Of a DNA stretch of 24,525 nucleotides, positions 1-6,671 are shown piece after piece. How positions within the stretch are numbered: the first letter of the stretch is position 1; each line of letters begins with the position of its first letter. The DNA is from a bacterium (GTDB lineage: Bacteria; RUG730; JAAEPJ01), in contig JAAEPJ010000022.1 in NCBI GenBank assembly GCA_024222485.1, positions 1 to 24,525 of the forward strand, in the 5' to 3' direction. A model generated the notes under the pieces. It did not search any database, had not been told where the DNA came from, and was given only the letters and a program-made list of their open reading frames with translations. A program made the position numbers and the translations under genes.

Positions 1-1
1 T

Positions 2-166
2 ATTGTGCTAGAAGCACTTAGTGGTAAAATTGAAATTTCTAAACTATGTTATAAGTATAACATCTCTCAGTCTCAGTTTTATCGATGGAAAGACAAGTTT
101 TTAAAATTTGGCTTTCAAGCTTTTGAACATAATAATATTTTTCATTTTATCTACTTTATACTCTAA
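2..166 (+). pseudogene. IS3-type transposase OrfA fragment (helix-turn-helix)
   Basis: The reading frame is open from the left window edge to TAA at 164-166 and encodes a helix-turn-helix typical of IS3-family OrfA. It runs LEALSGKIEISKLC, then YNISQSQFYRW, then KDKF. In the family this N-terminal domain binds the IS ends. The resemblance stops near base 133; the last dozen codons are unrelated, and neither the rest of OrfA nor an OrfB/DDE domain follows in any frame. The start lies outside the window. I call it the broken 5' part of an IS3-like element. A small HTH regulator is possible but less likely given the SQFYRWKDKF pattern. Confidence 0.6.
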
Positions 167-479
167 ATTTTTTGGAAATATATATATTCATTTTGTTTTA
201 GATGATAAAATAGGTGTTAAGTTTATTAGAGATAGAGGTGATTTTATTTGTAAAATTGGATGTAATAATGAATGGTTTTTTATAGAAGATGTTTTTTTTG
301 TTATAGGTAAAACATATAAAGTAGAAAAATTAAAATTTACACATATGTTAGAAAGTACTTCAAATATAATTTTAGAAAATCTGAATTATATTTTGGAAGT
401 TTTTAATAAAAAAAACTATAAAAAAACAAAAGATAAAGTAAATTCCTTAGAGGAAAAAAGATCTATAAAATGGGATTAA
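108..479 (+). CDS. Degraded or 5'-truncated hypothetical protein
   Basis: The open frame has a TTG at 108 inside the IS3-type OrfA fragment, no ribosome binding site there, and no ATG for most of its length. I therefore think the true 5' end was lost and the frame is chimeric. The part after about base 165 reads like a small soluble domain: FVLDDKIGVKFIRDRGDF, then CNNEWFFIEDVFFVIG, then a Lys-rich tail. The alternating pattern of a D/RG turn and a W-F-I-E-D strand resembles small immunity-like proteins of mobile regions, but I do not recognise the family. Base composition is even richer in A+T than the downstream genes. Confidence 0.35.
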   Translation: MAFKLLNIIIFFILSTLYSKFFGNIYIHFVLDDKIGVKFIRDRGDFICKIGCNNEWFFIEDVFFVIGKTYKVEKLKFTHMLESTSNIILENLNYILEVFNKKNYKKTKDKVNSLEEKRSIKWD

Positions 480-520
480 ATGAATTTAAAAATATAGATT
501 CAATATATGATAAACTAGTT

Positions 521-550
521 GGAATGATCGTTCCCCCTCTTTAGTGGACA
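521..550 (+). repeat. Candidate right end of an IS3-like element with a near-palindrome
   Basis: Read on the minus strand from 550, this begins TGTCCACTAAAGAGGGGG, the TG-start and purine-rich pattern common at IS3-family ends, so it could be the right terminus of the element whose OrfA fragment opens the window. Bases 521-534 (GGAATGATCGTTCC) form a palindrome with one mismatched pair. No matching left end is visible because it would lie outside the window. Alternatively, the palindrome is an operator for the operon starting at 611. Confidence 0.25.
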
Positions 551-610
551 TATTTTAATGGGAACAGGTCTTTATGCTAGTGCTAATTTCAAGATGGAAG
601 GAACGAAAAA

Positions 611-2200
611 ATGCAAGATAGTAAAGATTTTGGCATTAATAGGAGAGCAAGTAGAAGATATATAACAGATTCCATTGATTTATCTATATTGTTTCCTGCT
701 ATTAAGGAAAGCATTTATGGGAAAAGTAAAGATATTAGCCTTTATGGTTTCTCTGGAATATTTAATCATTATATTTCTGTGGAGCCCTTAACCCCCATTA
801 ATATATCTATAAAATTAGCTAATATAGAAAAAAAATTAGATTATAATGGGCATACCATTTGGGATGATGACACACAAATGTACGGAGTTCTATTTGATCA
901 ATCGGAATGTCATGCTAAAAATTATATTTTGTTAAAATCATATTTGGATAATCTGAACAAAACTGATGAAAGACGCGAAAAAGAAAGACGGCATTGTTTC
1001 CTCAAAGAGGCAAAAACTGAAAGGATAAAAGACAGGCGAAATGAAAAACCTTTGTTGACAAAATGTTTTACTAATAATTGGAAAGAATTTTTAAAAAAGC
1101 AAGGAAACTGGTTTAAAGAATTTCATATTATCAGTAATTATTCTCATCTAGAGGGCAAAGAAGTTTCATCTTTTACTTATTGTAATTACCTAGGCATTGG
1201 TCATGACTCTAGAGTCAAACAAGCAATGGCTGATGCTATTTTAAAATATGGTACGGGGATTAGTGCTGCACCGATGCTTGCAGGGACAATGGATTTACAT
1301 AAACAGTTAGAGTCTAAATTTAGTGATTTTATGAAAACAGAAGCATGTATTTTATTCCCTTTAGGCTACTCTGCTAGTTTGGGCGCTATACCTTCACTGG
1401 CTAAAGAGGGAGATATTATTTTATCTGATGAAAAGTCCCATGCTAGTCTCATTGATGCGTGTGGATTATCCAAAGCCAAAACTATTATTTATAAACATAA
1501 CAACATGGATGACTTAAAGTATAAATTAAAGACGACGCAAGGTAATAAACTTATCATTACAGATGGTCTTTTTAGTATGAATGGAGACATAGCTAAGCTA
1601 GATGATATTTATGATCTTGCACAAAAATATAAAGCAGTGGTCTATGTAGATGATGCACATGCTATTGGAGTATTAGGCAAGCATGGAGGGGGCACGGTAG
1701 AACATTTTGGATTAGAGGGAAAAATAGATTTAGTTATGGGAACATTTGCTAAAGCATTTTGTATTCAAGGTGGTTTTATTACAGGTCGCCATGATATTAT
1801 AGAGTATCTCAAGTATACAAGTAGAACCTATCTATTTAATGTTAGCTTACAGCATTATATGGTCGTTGGTATTTTAAAAGCTTTAGAGTCGATTAAGAAT
1901 GGAGATAAAAGAAGAAAAAAGTTACAATATAATATTGATTACTTTAAAAGCAAACTATCTAATTTAGGTTTTGATACGGGAGATAGTCATACACAAATTA
2001 TTCCTATTTGGATAAAAAATAATAAAAAAACAAAAAAGCTTTGTAATGCTTTAATAGATAATAATATTATTGTAGATGCTGTTTTTTACCCTATTGTTAA
2101 AGAAGACGAGTCTATGTTGCGTATTGTTTTAAATTCTACGCATACAAAACAACAGTTAGACAATTTATTAGACTGTTTGACTAAAATTAAGGGGTTATAA
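611..2200 (+). CDS. PilZ domain fused to a PLP-dependent alpha-oxoamine synthase
   Basis: Residues 1-115 look like a PilZ domain, the c-di-GMP receptor fold: RRASRR at 11-16 supplies RxxxR, and DISLYG at 41-46 matches DxSxxG. A basic linker with RREKERR follows (about 120-150). Residues 155-529 are a fold-type I PLP enzyme of the AONS/KBL/serine palmitoyltransferase family: glycine-rich GTGISAAPMLAG (214-225), SDEKSHASLIDA (272-283), DDAHAIG (347-353) and the Schiff-base lysine K381 in GTFAKAF. The family condenses an amino acid with an acyl thioester, releasing CO2. The substrate cannot be read; no biotin or threonine dehydrogenase genes are adjacent. GGAAGGAA precedes the ATG. The next gene, a diguanylate cyclase, begins on the base after this stop, so c-di-GMP control is inferred. 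Confidence 0.88.
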   Translation: MQDSKDFGINRRASRRYITDSIDLSILFPAIKESIYGKSKDISLYGFSGIFNHYISVEPLTPINISIKLANIEKKLDYNGHTIWDDDTQMYGVLFDQSECHAKNYILLKSYLDNLNKTDERREKERRHCFLKEAKTERIKDRRNEKPLLTKCFTNNWKEFLKKQGNWFKEFHIISNYSHLEGKEVSSFTYCNYLGIGHDSRVKQAMADAILKYGTGISAAPMLAGTMDLHKQLESKFSDFMKTEACILFPLGYSASLGAIPSLAKEGDIILSDEKSHASLIDACGLSKAKTIIYKHNNMDDLKYKLKTTQGNKLIITDGLFSMNGDIAKLDDIYDLAQKYKAVVYVDDAHAIGVLGKHGGGTVEHFGLEGKIDLVMGTFAKAFCIQGGFITGRHDIIEYLKYTSRTYLFNVSLQHYMVVGILKALESIKNGDKRRKKLQYNIDYFKSKLSNLGFDTGDSHTQIIPIWIKNNKKTKKLCNALIDNNIIVDAVFYPIVKEDESMLRIVLNSTHTKQQLDNLLDCLTKIKGL

Positions 2201-4954
2201 GTGTTTAAGTTTACTATTTTTGCCATATCGTTAATTTTTATTATCAATACAGTTATTTTTATTTTATCTCTTATAAAAGTTAATAAAAATAATTTTTTAA
2301 AAAATTATTTTGTTACGGCTTATTTTATCTGTGCGTTATGGTTGTTATCTAATCTTATAATTCTTTTTTTACATTGGGTCTTTTGCATTAATATTGCTTA
2401 TGGGATTCTATCGCTTTTATATTCTACGCTCTTAATTATATCTTTTAAAATTATTCGGCAAGAAAAACCTCTAAATAAGGTTTTAATGTGGGCTATTATT
2501 ACAGCAGGTCTTTTTATTTTTGTTTTATCTTTACTCCCGAATTTCTTTTTTAATTTTAGTATAGTTAGTGGTGAATTTATGACAAACTATAGTAAGCGAT
2601 TTTTGATTTACATTGTATTTAACTTTTTACAAATAGCTATTGTTTTGGTGAATTTATTATATTCTATGTTCAAATTAAAAAACCTCAAAAAAGTACAGAG
2701 TATTTCTATATCGATAGGGATATTTTTATTTATTAGCATCTCCTCTTTAACCAGTTTTCTTTTTCCATATTTAAAAATAAAATCTGTCTTTGGGAGAGAA
2801 CAATATTATTTTTTTGATACACTTTCGTCTTTATTTTTTACTATTGTTTCTTTCTATGCTATTTTAAAATATCGTCAAATTTTAGATTTTGATTTAGGAA
2901 TGCGACAATTCATAACCCATCTCTTAGCTTTTATTTTACTGTTTATTCCATTCTCAGCTATCTTATTCTTGTTACAAGATAATATAAAAATGAATCTAAT
3001 TCTATCGGGTATTTTTATTTTTTTTTACTCCTATTTGGAAAATATCTTAAAAAAAATATTCTCTTCTACATTTTTAGGAGAAAAATATTCCTATATAGAG
3101 GAAACTAACCAATTTCCTAAAAAACATTTCTCTAATACTTTTCTGATAACGGAGGAGTTAATAGCAAACTTATTAACGGATATAAAAACGACTATGCGTC
3201 TAAACAATGTATCTTTTTTTAAATATGATAAAGAAAATGCACAATATAAATTACTAGAGTTTTTGCCTAAGGTAGAAAGCAATACTATTATAACTATTGC
3301 TGATGATTCTCTATTAGTTAAGTCCATCAAAACAAAAAAAGATATAATCACAAGTTATGAATGTAGTGAAGAATTAAATATTATTTTGGAAGCTTTAAAT
3401 GCGGTCATTGTCTACCCCTTTTTTATGCAGAATGAACTTTATGGGCTACTCTTACTTGGTACAAAAAAAAATCAAAGCATGTTTAATAAATATGACTTAG
3501 CCAATTTAAAAAACCTAGGGATGGTGATTGCACATAAGCTCATGCTGACGGTTACACATGACAAGCAATATGAAGTCATAAATATTACAAAAAAAATGAT
3601 TAATTATACATCTTTAGAAGAATTGGCTGAGTATACAGTAAGATCTTTAATGAGAATTCTAGATGTTTCATCAAGTAGCATGTTCTTTTATGATAAAAAG
3701 GAGATGAATTATAAGTGTCTCTATAATCACAACCTTACAGATCCAGCGTTACCCTCCTCGATCTGTATTTCCAAAGAATCATATCTGGTCAGGCTACTAG
3801 AACAGAACCAAGAACCTCTCTACTATGATGATATTATCGCATCAAAGCATAATGTTGTCTTTCGAGATATAAAAACAGTAGTAGAAAAGTTTAAACTACT
3901 TAGGTCAAAAATTATTATACCTATAATCAATAATGGGTTAAGTGGGTTTATAACATTAGGTCATAAAAATAACAAACAGGCAATACAAATAACGGAGAAG
4001 TTAAACTGTGGAATTATCTATACAAGCCTTTCTATGGCTGTAAATACTATCTCATCTTATAATGAATCTTTTAGAGATGAATTAACAAGTCTGTATAATA
4101 GAAAATATTTTTATAAATCAAGCAATGAAATCATCACGGAGTGTATCCGAACAAAAAGAAACATGGGAGTCTTATTTATAGATGCTGATCATTTTAAACG
4201 CTACAATGACAACTATTCTCATGACTATGGAGATAGAATTTTAAAAGCATTGGCAAAATGTTTTCTTAAAGAATCCAGAAAAATTAATACAGTATGCCGT
4301 TTTGGTGGTGAAGAATTTATAACTTTAAGTAAAATAAAAACAGAAAAAGAACTAAAAAATTATGCTGAAAGGTTAAGGCAAGCTATTAAAAAAGACAAAT
4401 TTCTCTCTAATGCTGAAGTTAGTGTAAGTATTGGGACAGTTTTGTTTATTGCAGATACAGAATTAGATATTAATAAACTCATATATGATACAACGATTAT
4501 TAGACAGATTCTTCTCCACAAAGGAGATGCAGGACTATATCTAGCAAAATCAGAAGGTAGGGATCGCGTATGTTCTGGAGGAACGCTTTATTTAAGCGAA
4601 TTGCTTGGACAACATGGCTATACTCTAAAAGTATATATTCACTGCGGAACGGAAAATGAAAAATATAAAAAAATATTTATAGCAAACAATTGTAGTGTAG
4701 TTGAAGACATAACAAACAATCCTGATATTATCTTAATACATACTGATGCAGAAGATAAAAAATGGACGAATAACCTTCAAGAGATAGTGGCACAAAATAA
4801 AATAGCTTCGATCGGAGTAATAACAAACAAATTAGATAAAGAAAAAAAAGAGATCCTTAAAAAACTTAATATAACCAAAATATTTGTAGATGATCTACAA
4901 GTACAAGATATAACTAATTGGATTGATAATGTTAAGTCAATGATTATAAGCTAA
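2201..4954 (+). CDS. Membrane GAF-GAF-GGDEF diguanylate cyclase with receiver-like C-terminus
   Basis: GTG start, with AAGGGG at the end of the preceding gene as ribosome binding site and zero intergenic bases, so translation is probably coupled. Residues 1 to about 290 are a hydrophobic sensor region of roughly eight membrane segments. About 300-455 and 460-620 look like two GAF-type domains. Residues 622-790 are a GGDEF domain: metal-binding D661 in IDADHFK, ND at 669-670, and intact GGEEF at 702-706, so it should make c-di-GMP from two GTP. The inhibitory I-site RxxD is RKIN (693-696), Asp to Asn, so product inhibition may be weak. Residues about 805-915 resemble a receiver fold, but the phosphoacceptor position is His (PDIILIH). 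No EAL domain is present. Confidence 0.9.
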   Translation: MFKFTIFAISLIFIINTVIFILSLIKVNKNNFLKNYFVTAYFICALWLLSNLIILFLHWVFCINIAYGILSLLYSTLLIISFKIIRQEKPLNKVLMWAIITAGLFIFVLSLLPNFFFNFSIVSGEFMTNYSKRFLIYIVFNFLQIAIVLVNLLYSMFKLKNLKKVQSISISIGIFLFISISSLTSFLFPYLKIKSVFGREQYYFFDTLSSLFFTIVSFYAILKYRQILDFDLGMRQFITHLLAFILLFIPFSAILFLLQDNIKMNLILSGIFIFFYSYLENILKKIFSSTFLGEKYSYIEETNQFPKKHFSNTFLITEELIANLLTDIKTTMRLNNVSFFKYDKENAQYKLLEFLPKVESNTIITIADDSLLVKSIKTKKDIITSYECSEELNIILEALNAVIVYPFFMQNELYGLLLLGTKKNQSMFNKYDLANLKNLGMVIAHKLMLTVTHDKQYEVINITKKMINYTSLEELAEYTVRSLMRILDVSSSSMFFYDKKEMNYKCLYNHNLTDPALPSSICISKESYLVRLLEQNQEPLYYDDIIASKHNVVFRDIKTVVEKFKLLRSKIIIPIINNGLSGFITLGHKNNKQAIQITEKLNCGIIYTSLSMAVNTISSYNESFRDELTSLYNRKYFYKSSNEIITECIRTKRNMGVLFIDADHFKRYNDNYSHDYGDRILKALAKCFLKESRKINTVCRFGGEEFITLSKIKTEKELKNYAERLRQAIKKDKFLSNAEVSVSIGTVLFIADTELDINKLIYDTTIIRQILLHKGDAGLYLAKSEGRDRVCSGGTLYLSELLGQHGYTLKVYIHCGTENEKYKKIFIANNCSVVEDITNNPDIILIHTDAEDKKWTNNLQEIVAQNKIASIGVITNKLDKEKKEILKKLNITKIFVDDLQVQDITNWIDNVKSMIIS

Positions 4955-4957
4955 ATA

Positions 4958-4965
4958 ATATTAAA
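4958..4965. repeat. 8-bp target site duplication, left copy
   Basis: ATATTAAA lies directly outside the left inverted repeat and recurs directly outside the right one at 6609-6616. Eight bases is the usual duplication length for IS1595-family elements, so this marks the insertion point, a few bases downstream of the diguanylate cyclase stop codon. Confidence 0.85.
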
Positions 4966-4988
4966 CGGAATAACCCCTTGACATCGTG
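4966..4988 (+). repeat. Left terminal inverted repeat of the IS1595 element
   Basis: It begins CGGAATAACCCCTTGACA and matches the reverse complement of 6586-6608 at 22 of 23 positions; the ninth base is C here and T in the other copy. The repeat contains TTGACA, a perfect -35 box facing into the element. Confidence 0.93.
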
Positions 4989-5006
4989 AGACTCGTTTAT
5001 TATAAT
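4978..5006 (+). promoter_or_regulatory. Perfect consensus sigma70 promoter starting in the left IS end
   Basis: TTGACA (4978-4983) and TATAAT (5001-5006) are separated by exactly 17 bases, the full E. coli-type consensus. The -35 box is part of the terminal inverted repeat; the -10 is unique sequence inside the element. Transcription would run rightward through the 36-codon ORF at 5039 and then antisense into the passenger membrane gene and possibly the transposase. Confidence 0.8.
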
Positions 5007-5038
5007 TCTTTAAAAATTATAATTAAAAGGTGAATCAT

Positions 5039-5149
5039 ATGTCAAAAAATAATCCTAAATCAAAACCTATTCCACAAAAACCCAGACCAGTTCCAAAACC
5101 TATTCCAACTAACCCTGATACTAAAGACCAAAAAATAGACATACGATAA
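5039..5149 (+). CDS. 36-residue Pro/Lys-rich passenger peptide
   Basis: ATG at 5039 is preceded by AAAAGG about 8 bases upstream and by a perfect consensus promoter, giving a complete expression signal for a very small gene. The product is basic and proline-rich, with a repeating pattern such as KPIPQKPRPVPKPIP, no cysteines and no membrane segment; it should be extended rather than folded. It lies inside the IS1595 element on the strand opposite the transposase, and its last 29 bases overlap the 3' end of the convergent membrane gene. I do not recognise the family. It could bind a protein or nucleic acid, or the transcript may matter more than the peptide, as an antisense RNA. That it is expressed is inference from the signals. 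Confidence 0.55.
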   Translation: MSKNNPKSKPIPQKPRPVPKPIPTNPDTKDQKIDIR

Positions 5150-5630
5150 GAAATATAAATGCTATAAAAAAAGACACTAAAATACTTTTTAAAGCTTTGT
5201 TTATATTTAAACCAAATAATTTATTTATGTTTAAATTTTCTTTAATTCTTTTGTCATAAGATAATAATTCACATTCAATCATATATAAATAATCAAAATT
5301 TTCTTTATTTTTAACATTTAATATTGTTGTTGGTAAATTACCTAAAGAATGGAAATAATCTGTTTTTATACATTTTATTAAAAAAAATAATCCAATTAAA
5401 AAACCAACGACTAAAATCAAAATAAATAATCTCAAAAAAATAGTTGTTTTATCATTTAATATAAATCCACTGAATCCACTTATAATAGTTATAAAAATTG
5501 ACAATAAAATAAAACTTTTGTTTTGTAATTTATTTCTAAAATCTATTGTATTTTTTAATTTTTCTTTTGATTCATTAAATGCAAAATTAATATCTTTTTC
5601 ATCTAGTAAATCCCAATTAATTTTATCCAT
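5121..5630 (-). CDS. Passenger membrane protein with three predicted TM segments
   Basis: A 169-residue protein whose ATG follows the transposase stop codon after a single base, so it is co-transcribed and probably translationally coupled. Residues 1-38 are a charged, helical N-terminal segment. Hydrophobic segments lie at about 39-58, 65-86 and 147-167, with a soluble stretch (about 88-145) between the second and third. This layout, a helix followed by a TM hairpin, a linker and a final TM, recalls small membrane effectors of nucleotide-signalling defence systems (SLATT- or Pycsar-effector-like), but I see no diagnostic motif and cannot assign it. It lies fully inside the IS1595 element and so moves with it. 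Its 3' end overlaps the convergent 36-codon ORF. Confidence 0.75.
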   Translation of the reverse strand: MDKINWDLLDEKDINFAFNESKEKLKNTIDFRNKLQNKSFILLSIFITIISGFSGFILNDKTTIFLRLFILILVVGFLIGLFFLIKCIKTDYFHSLGNLPTTILNVKNKENFDYLYMIECELLSYDKRIKENLNINKLFGLNINKALKSILVSFFIAFIFLIVCLFFGL

Positions 5631-5631
5631 A

Positions 5632-6534
5632 TTATAAAACCGCCTGTTTTAAGATTAAATCAAAAGAGTTTCCATTTCTATTGTTGTATCTAAAACAAAA
5701 CTCATTTATATAGTTTTGTAGATATTTAGAACTTACATTGTGATATATTCCGTAAATTCCTCTTTTCAATGTAGCCCAGAAACTCTCTATATTATTTGTG
5801 TGTATATCACCATCAGCATAATTCTTTGTATGGTCTATTTTCAAGTGAATATAATTTGTCTTTTTAAGTATATTATAGCTTTTAAATTCATCTGTTATTA
5901 TTGTGTTATCTTGCTTACAAATTTCATTTAATATTGACAATAATTGATTGCCTGATAATTTTTGACCTTGTTTATTTGTGGTTGCAACTTTTGCATACAC
6001 TCGTTTATTATCTCTGTCAACAACACCAACAACCGCTTTCTTTTTTGTGCCTCTACCTCGTTTATTGTGGTCATCATCATCATTGTCTTTATGATTATTT
6101 TTCTTGCGAGGTTTCCCACCTATATATGTTTCGTCTATTTCTACTATTGCATTAAAATATTCTTTATTATTACTATTCATAGCTTTTCTTATCTGTTTTA
6201 ACATTCTCCATGCTGTTTTATATGTGACGCCTATTTCTCTCTGTAATTGATAGCCACTTATGCCTTTTTTAGAGTTTAAAAATAAGTGTATAGCATACAT
6301 CCATTTTACTAAATTGGTGCTAGTTTTTTCAAAAATTGTATCTTTAAAAATACTAAAATCTCTATTGCAAGCACCACATCTAAAAAATTTATTTTTTTTA
6401 TTACTACTATATTTATAAACTTTATCACTTCCGCAGTGATTACATTTTACTTTATTATTGTATCTAATTTTGATAAAATAATTTATTACTTTTTCTTCTG
6501 TTGAAAATTGTTTATTAAATTCTATAAAATTCAT
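5632..6534 (-). CDS. IS1595-family (ISXO2-like) transposase
   Basis: Full-length transposase of 300 residues. An N-terminal zinc ribbon uses C31, C34, C53 and C56. A helical DNA-binding part follows, including [18 protein letters not shown] (94-111). The catalytic domain shows D134 in EIDETYIGG, D215 in ITDEFKSY, and an HTNNIESFW motif (245-253) followed by LKRGIYG, as in the ISXO2-like transposase fold; in this family the third catalytic position is often Asn rather than Glu. A run of Asp and His near 150-157 looks like a low-complexity insertion in the catalytic domain. AAAGGAG lies 8 bases before the ATG. All recognised motifs are intact, so it is probably active. Confidence 0.95.
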   Translation of the reverse strand: MNFIEFNKQFSTEEKVINYFIKIRYNNKVKCNHCGSDKVYKYSSNKKNKFFRCGACNRDFSIFKDTIFEKTSTNLVKWMYAIHLFLNSKKGISGYQLQREIGVTYKTAWRMLKQIRKAMNSNNKEYFNAIVEIDETYIGGKPRKKNNHKDNDDDDHNKRGRGTKKKAVVGVVDRDNKRVYAKVATTNKQGQKLSGNQLLSILNEICKQDNTIITDEFKSYNILKKTNYIHLKIDHTKNYADGDIHTNNIESFWATLKRGIYGIYHNVSSKYLQNYINEFCFRYNNRNGNSFDLILKQAVL

Positions 6535-6567
6535 ACTTATAACTCCTTTTCTGTTCGTTGTAAGTCA

Positions 6568-6596
6568 ATTTTATATTATTATTTACACGATGTCAA
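6568..6596 (-). promoter_or_regulatory. Transposase promoter within the right IS end
   Basis: On the minus strand TTGACA (6596-6591, inside the terminal repeat) is followed after 17 bases by TAAAAT (6573-6568), five of six matches to the -10 consensus. It reads toward the transposase start at 6534 and is slightly weaker than the promoter at the opposite end. Confidence 0.6.
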
Positions 6597-6608
6597 GGGA
6601 TTATTCCG
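6586..6608 (-). repeat. Right terminal inverted repeat of the IS1595 element
   Basis: Read on the minus strand it begins CGGAATAATCCCTTGACA, the mirror of the left end with one difference. It is followed outward immediately by the target duplication copy at 6609. Confidence 0.93.
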
Positions 6609-6616
6609 ATATTAAA
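6609..6616. repeat. 8-bp target site duplication, right copy
   Basis: ATATTAAA, identical to 4958-4965 on the other side of the element. Confidence 0.85.
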
Positions 6617-6621
6617 TAGGT

Positions 6622-6650
6622 TTCATGCGAACAAATAAGTTTCGTATAAA
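6622..6650 (+). promoter_or_regulatory. Possible promoter of the glutamate decarboxylase operon
   Basis: TATAAA (6645-6650) resembles a -10 box; 17 bases upstream is TTCATG, a poor -35. If used, transcription would start near 6657, downstream of the ATG at 6651 and just before the ATG at 6672, which supports the later start. The IS end lies only 14 bases upstream, so any regulatory sites further up have been separated from the operon. Confidence 0.3.
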
Positions 6651-6671
6651 ATGCAAAAAAAGGAGAAAATA

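Larger units (their letters stand above)
4966..6608 (-). mobile_element. Complete IS1595-family insertion sequence with passenger genes
   Basis: The 1643-bp element has 23-bp terminal inverted repeats (4966-4988 and 6586-6608, one mismatch) and identical 8-bp flanks ATATTAAA. It encodes an intact DDE-type transposase on the minus strand at 5632-6534. Beyond the transposase it holds a three-TM membrane protein gene (minus, 5121-5630) in the same transcription unit and a 36-codon ORF on the plus strand (5039-5149). The intact transposase, near-identical ends and identical target duplication point to a recent insertion. It landed between the c-di-GMP operon and the glutamate decarboxylase operon without breaking either. 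A truncated relative lies at the right window edge. Confidence 0.92.

Noticed and set aside
5740-6201. Plus-strand and alternate-frame ORFs across the transposase
   Set aside because: They lie within the catalytic-domain coding region of a clear transposase, have no ribosome sites and are hydrophobic or low-complexity by composition only.
6651-6671. Upstream ATG for glutamate decarboxylase
   Set aside because: It lacks a ribosome binding site, lies at the end of the likely -10 box, and its codons contain the AGGAG that serves the ATG at 6672.
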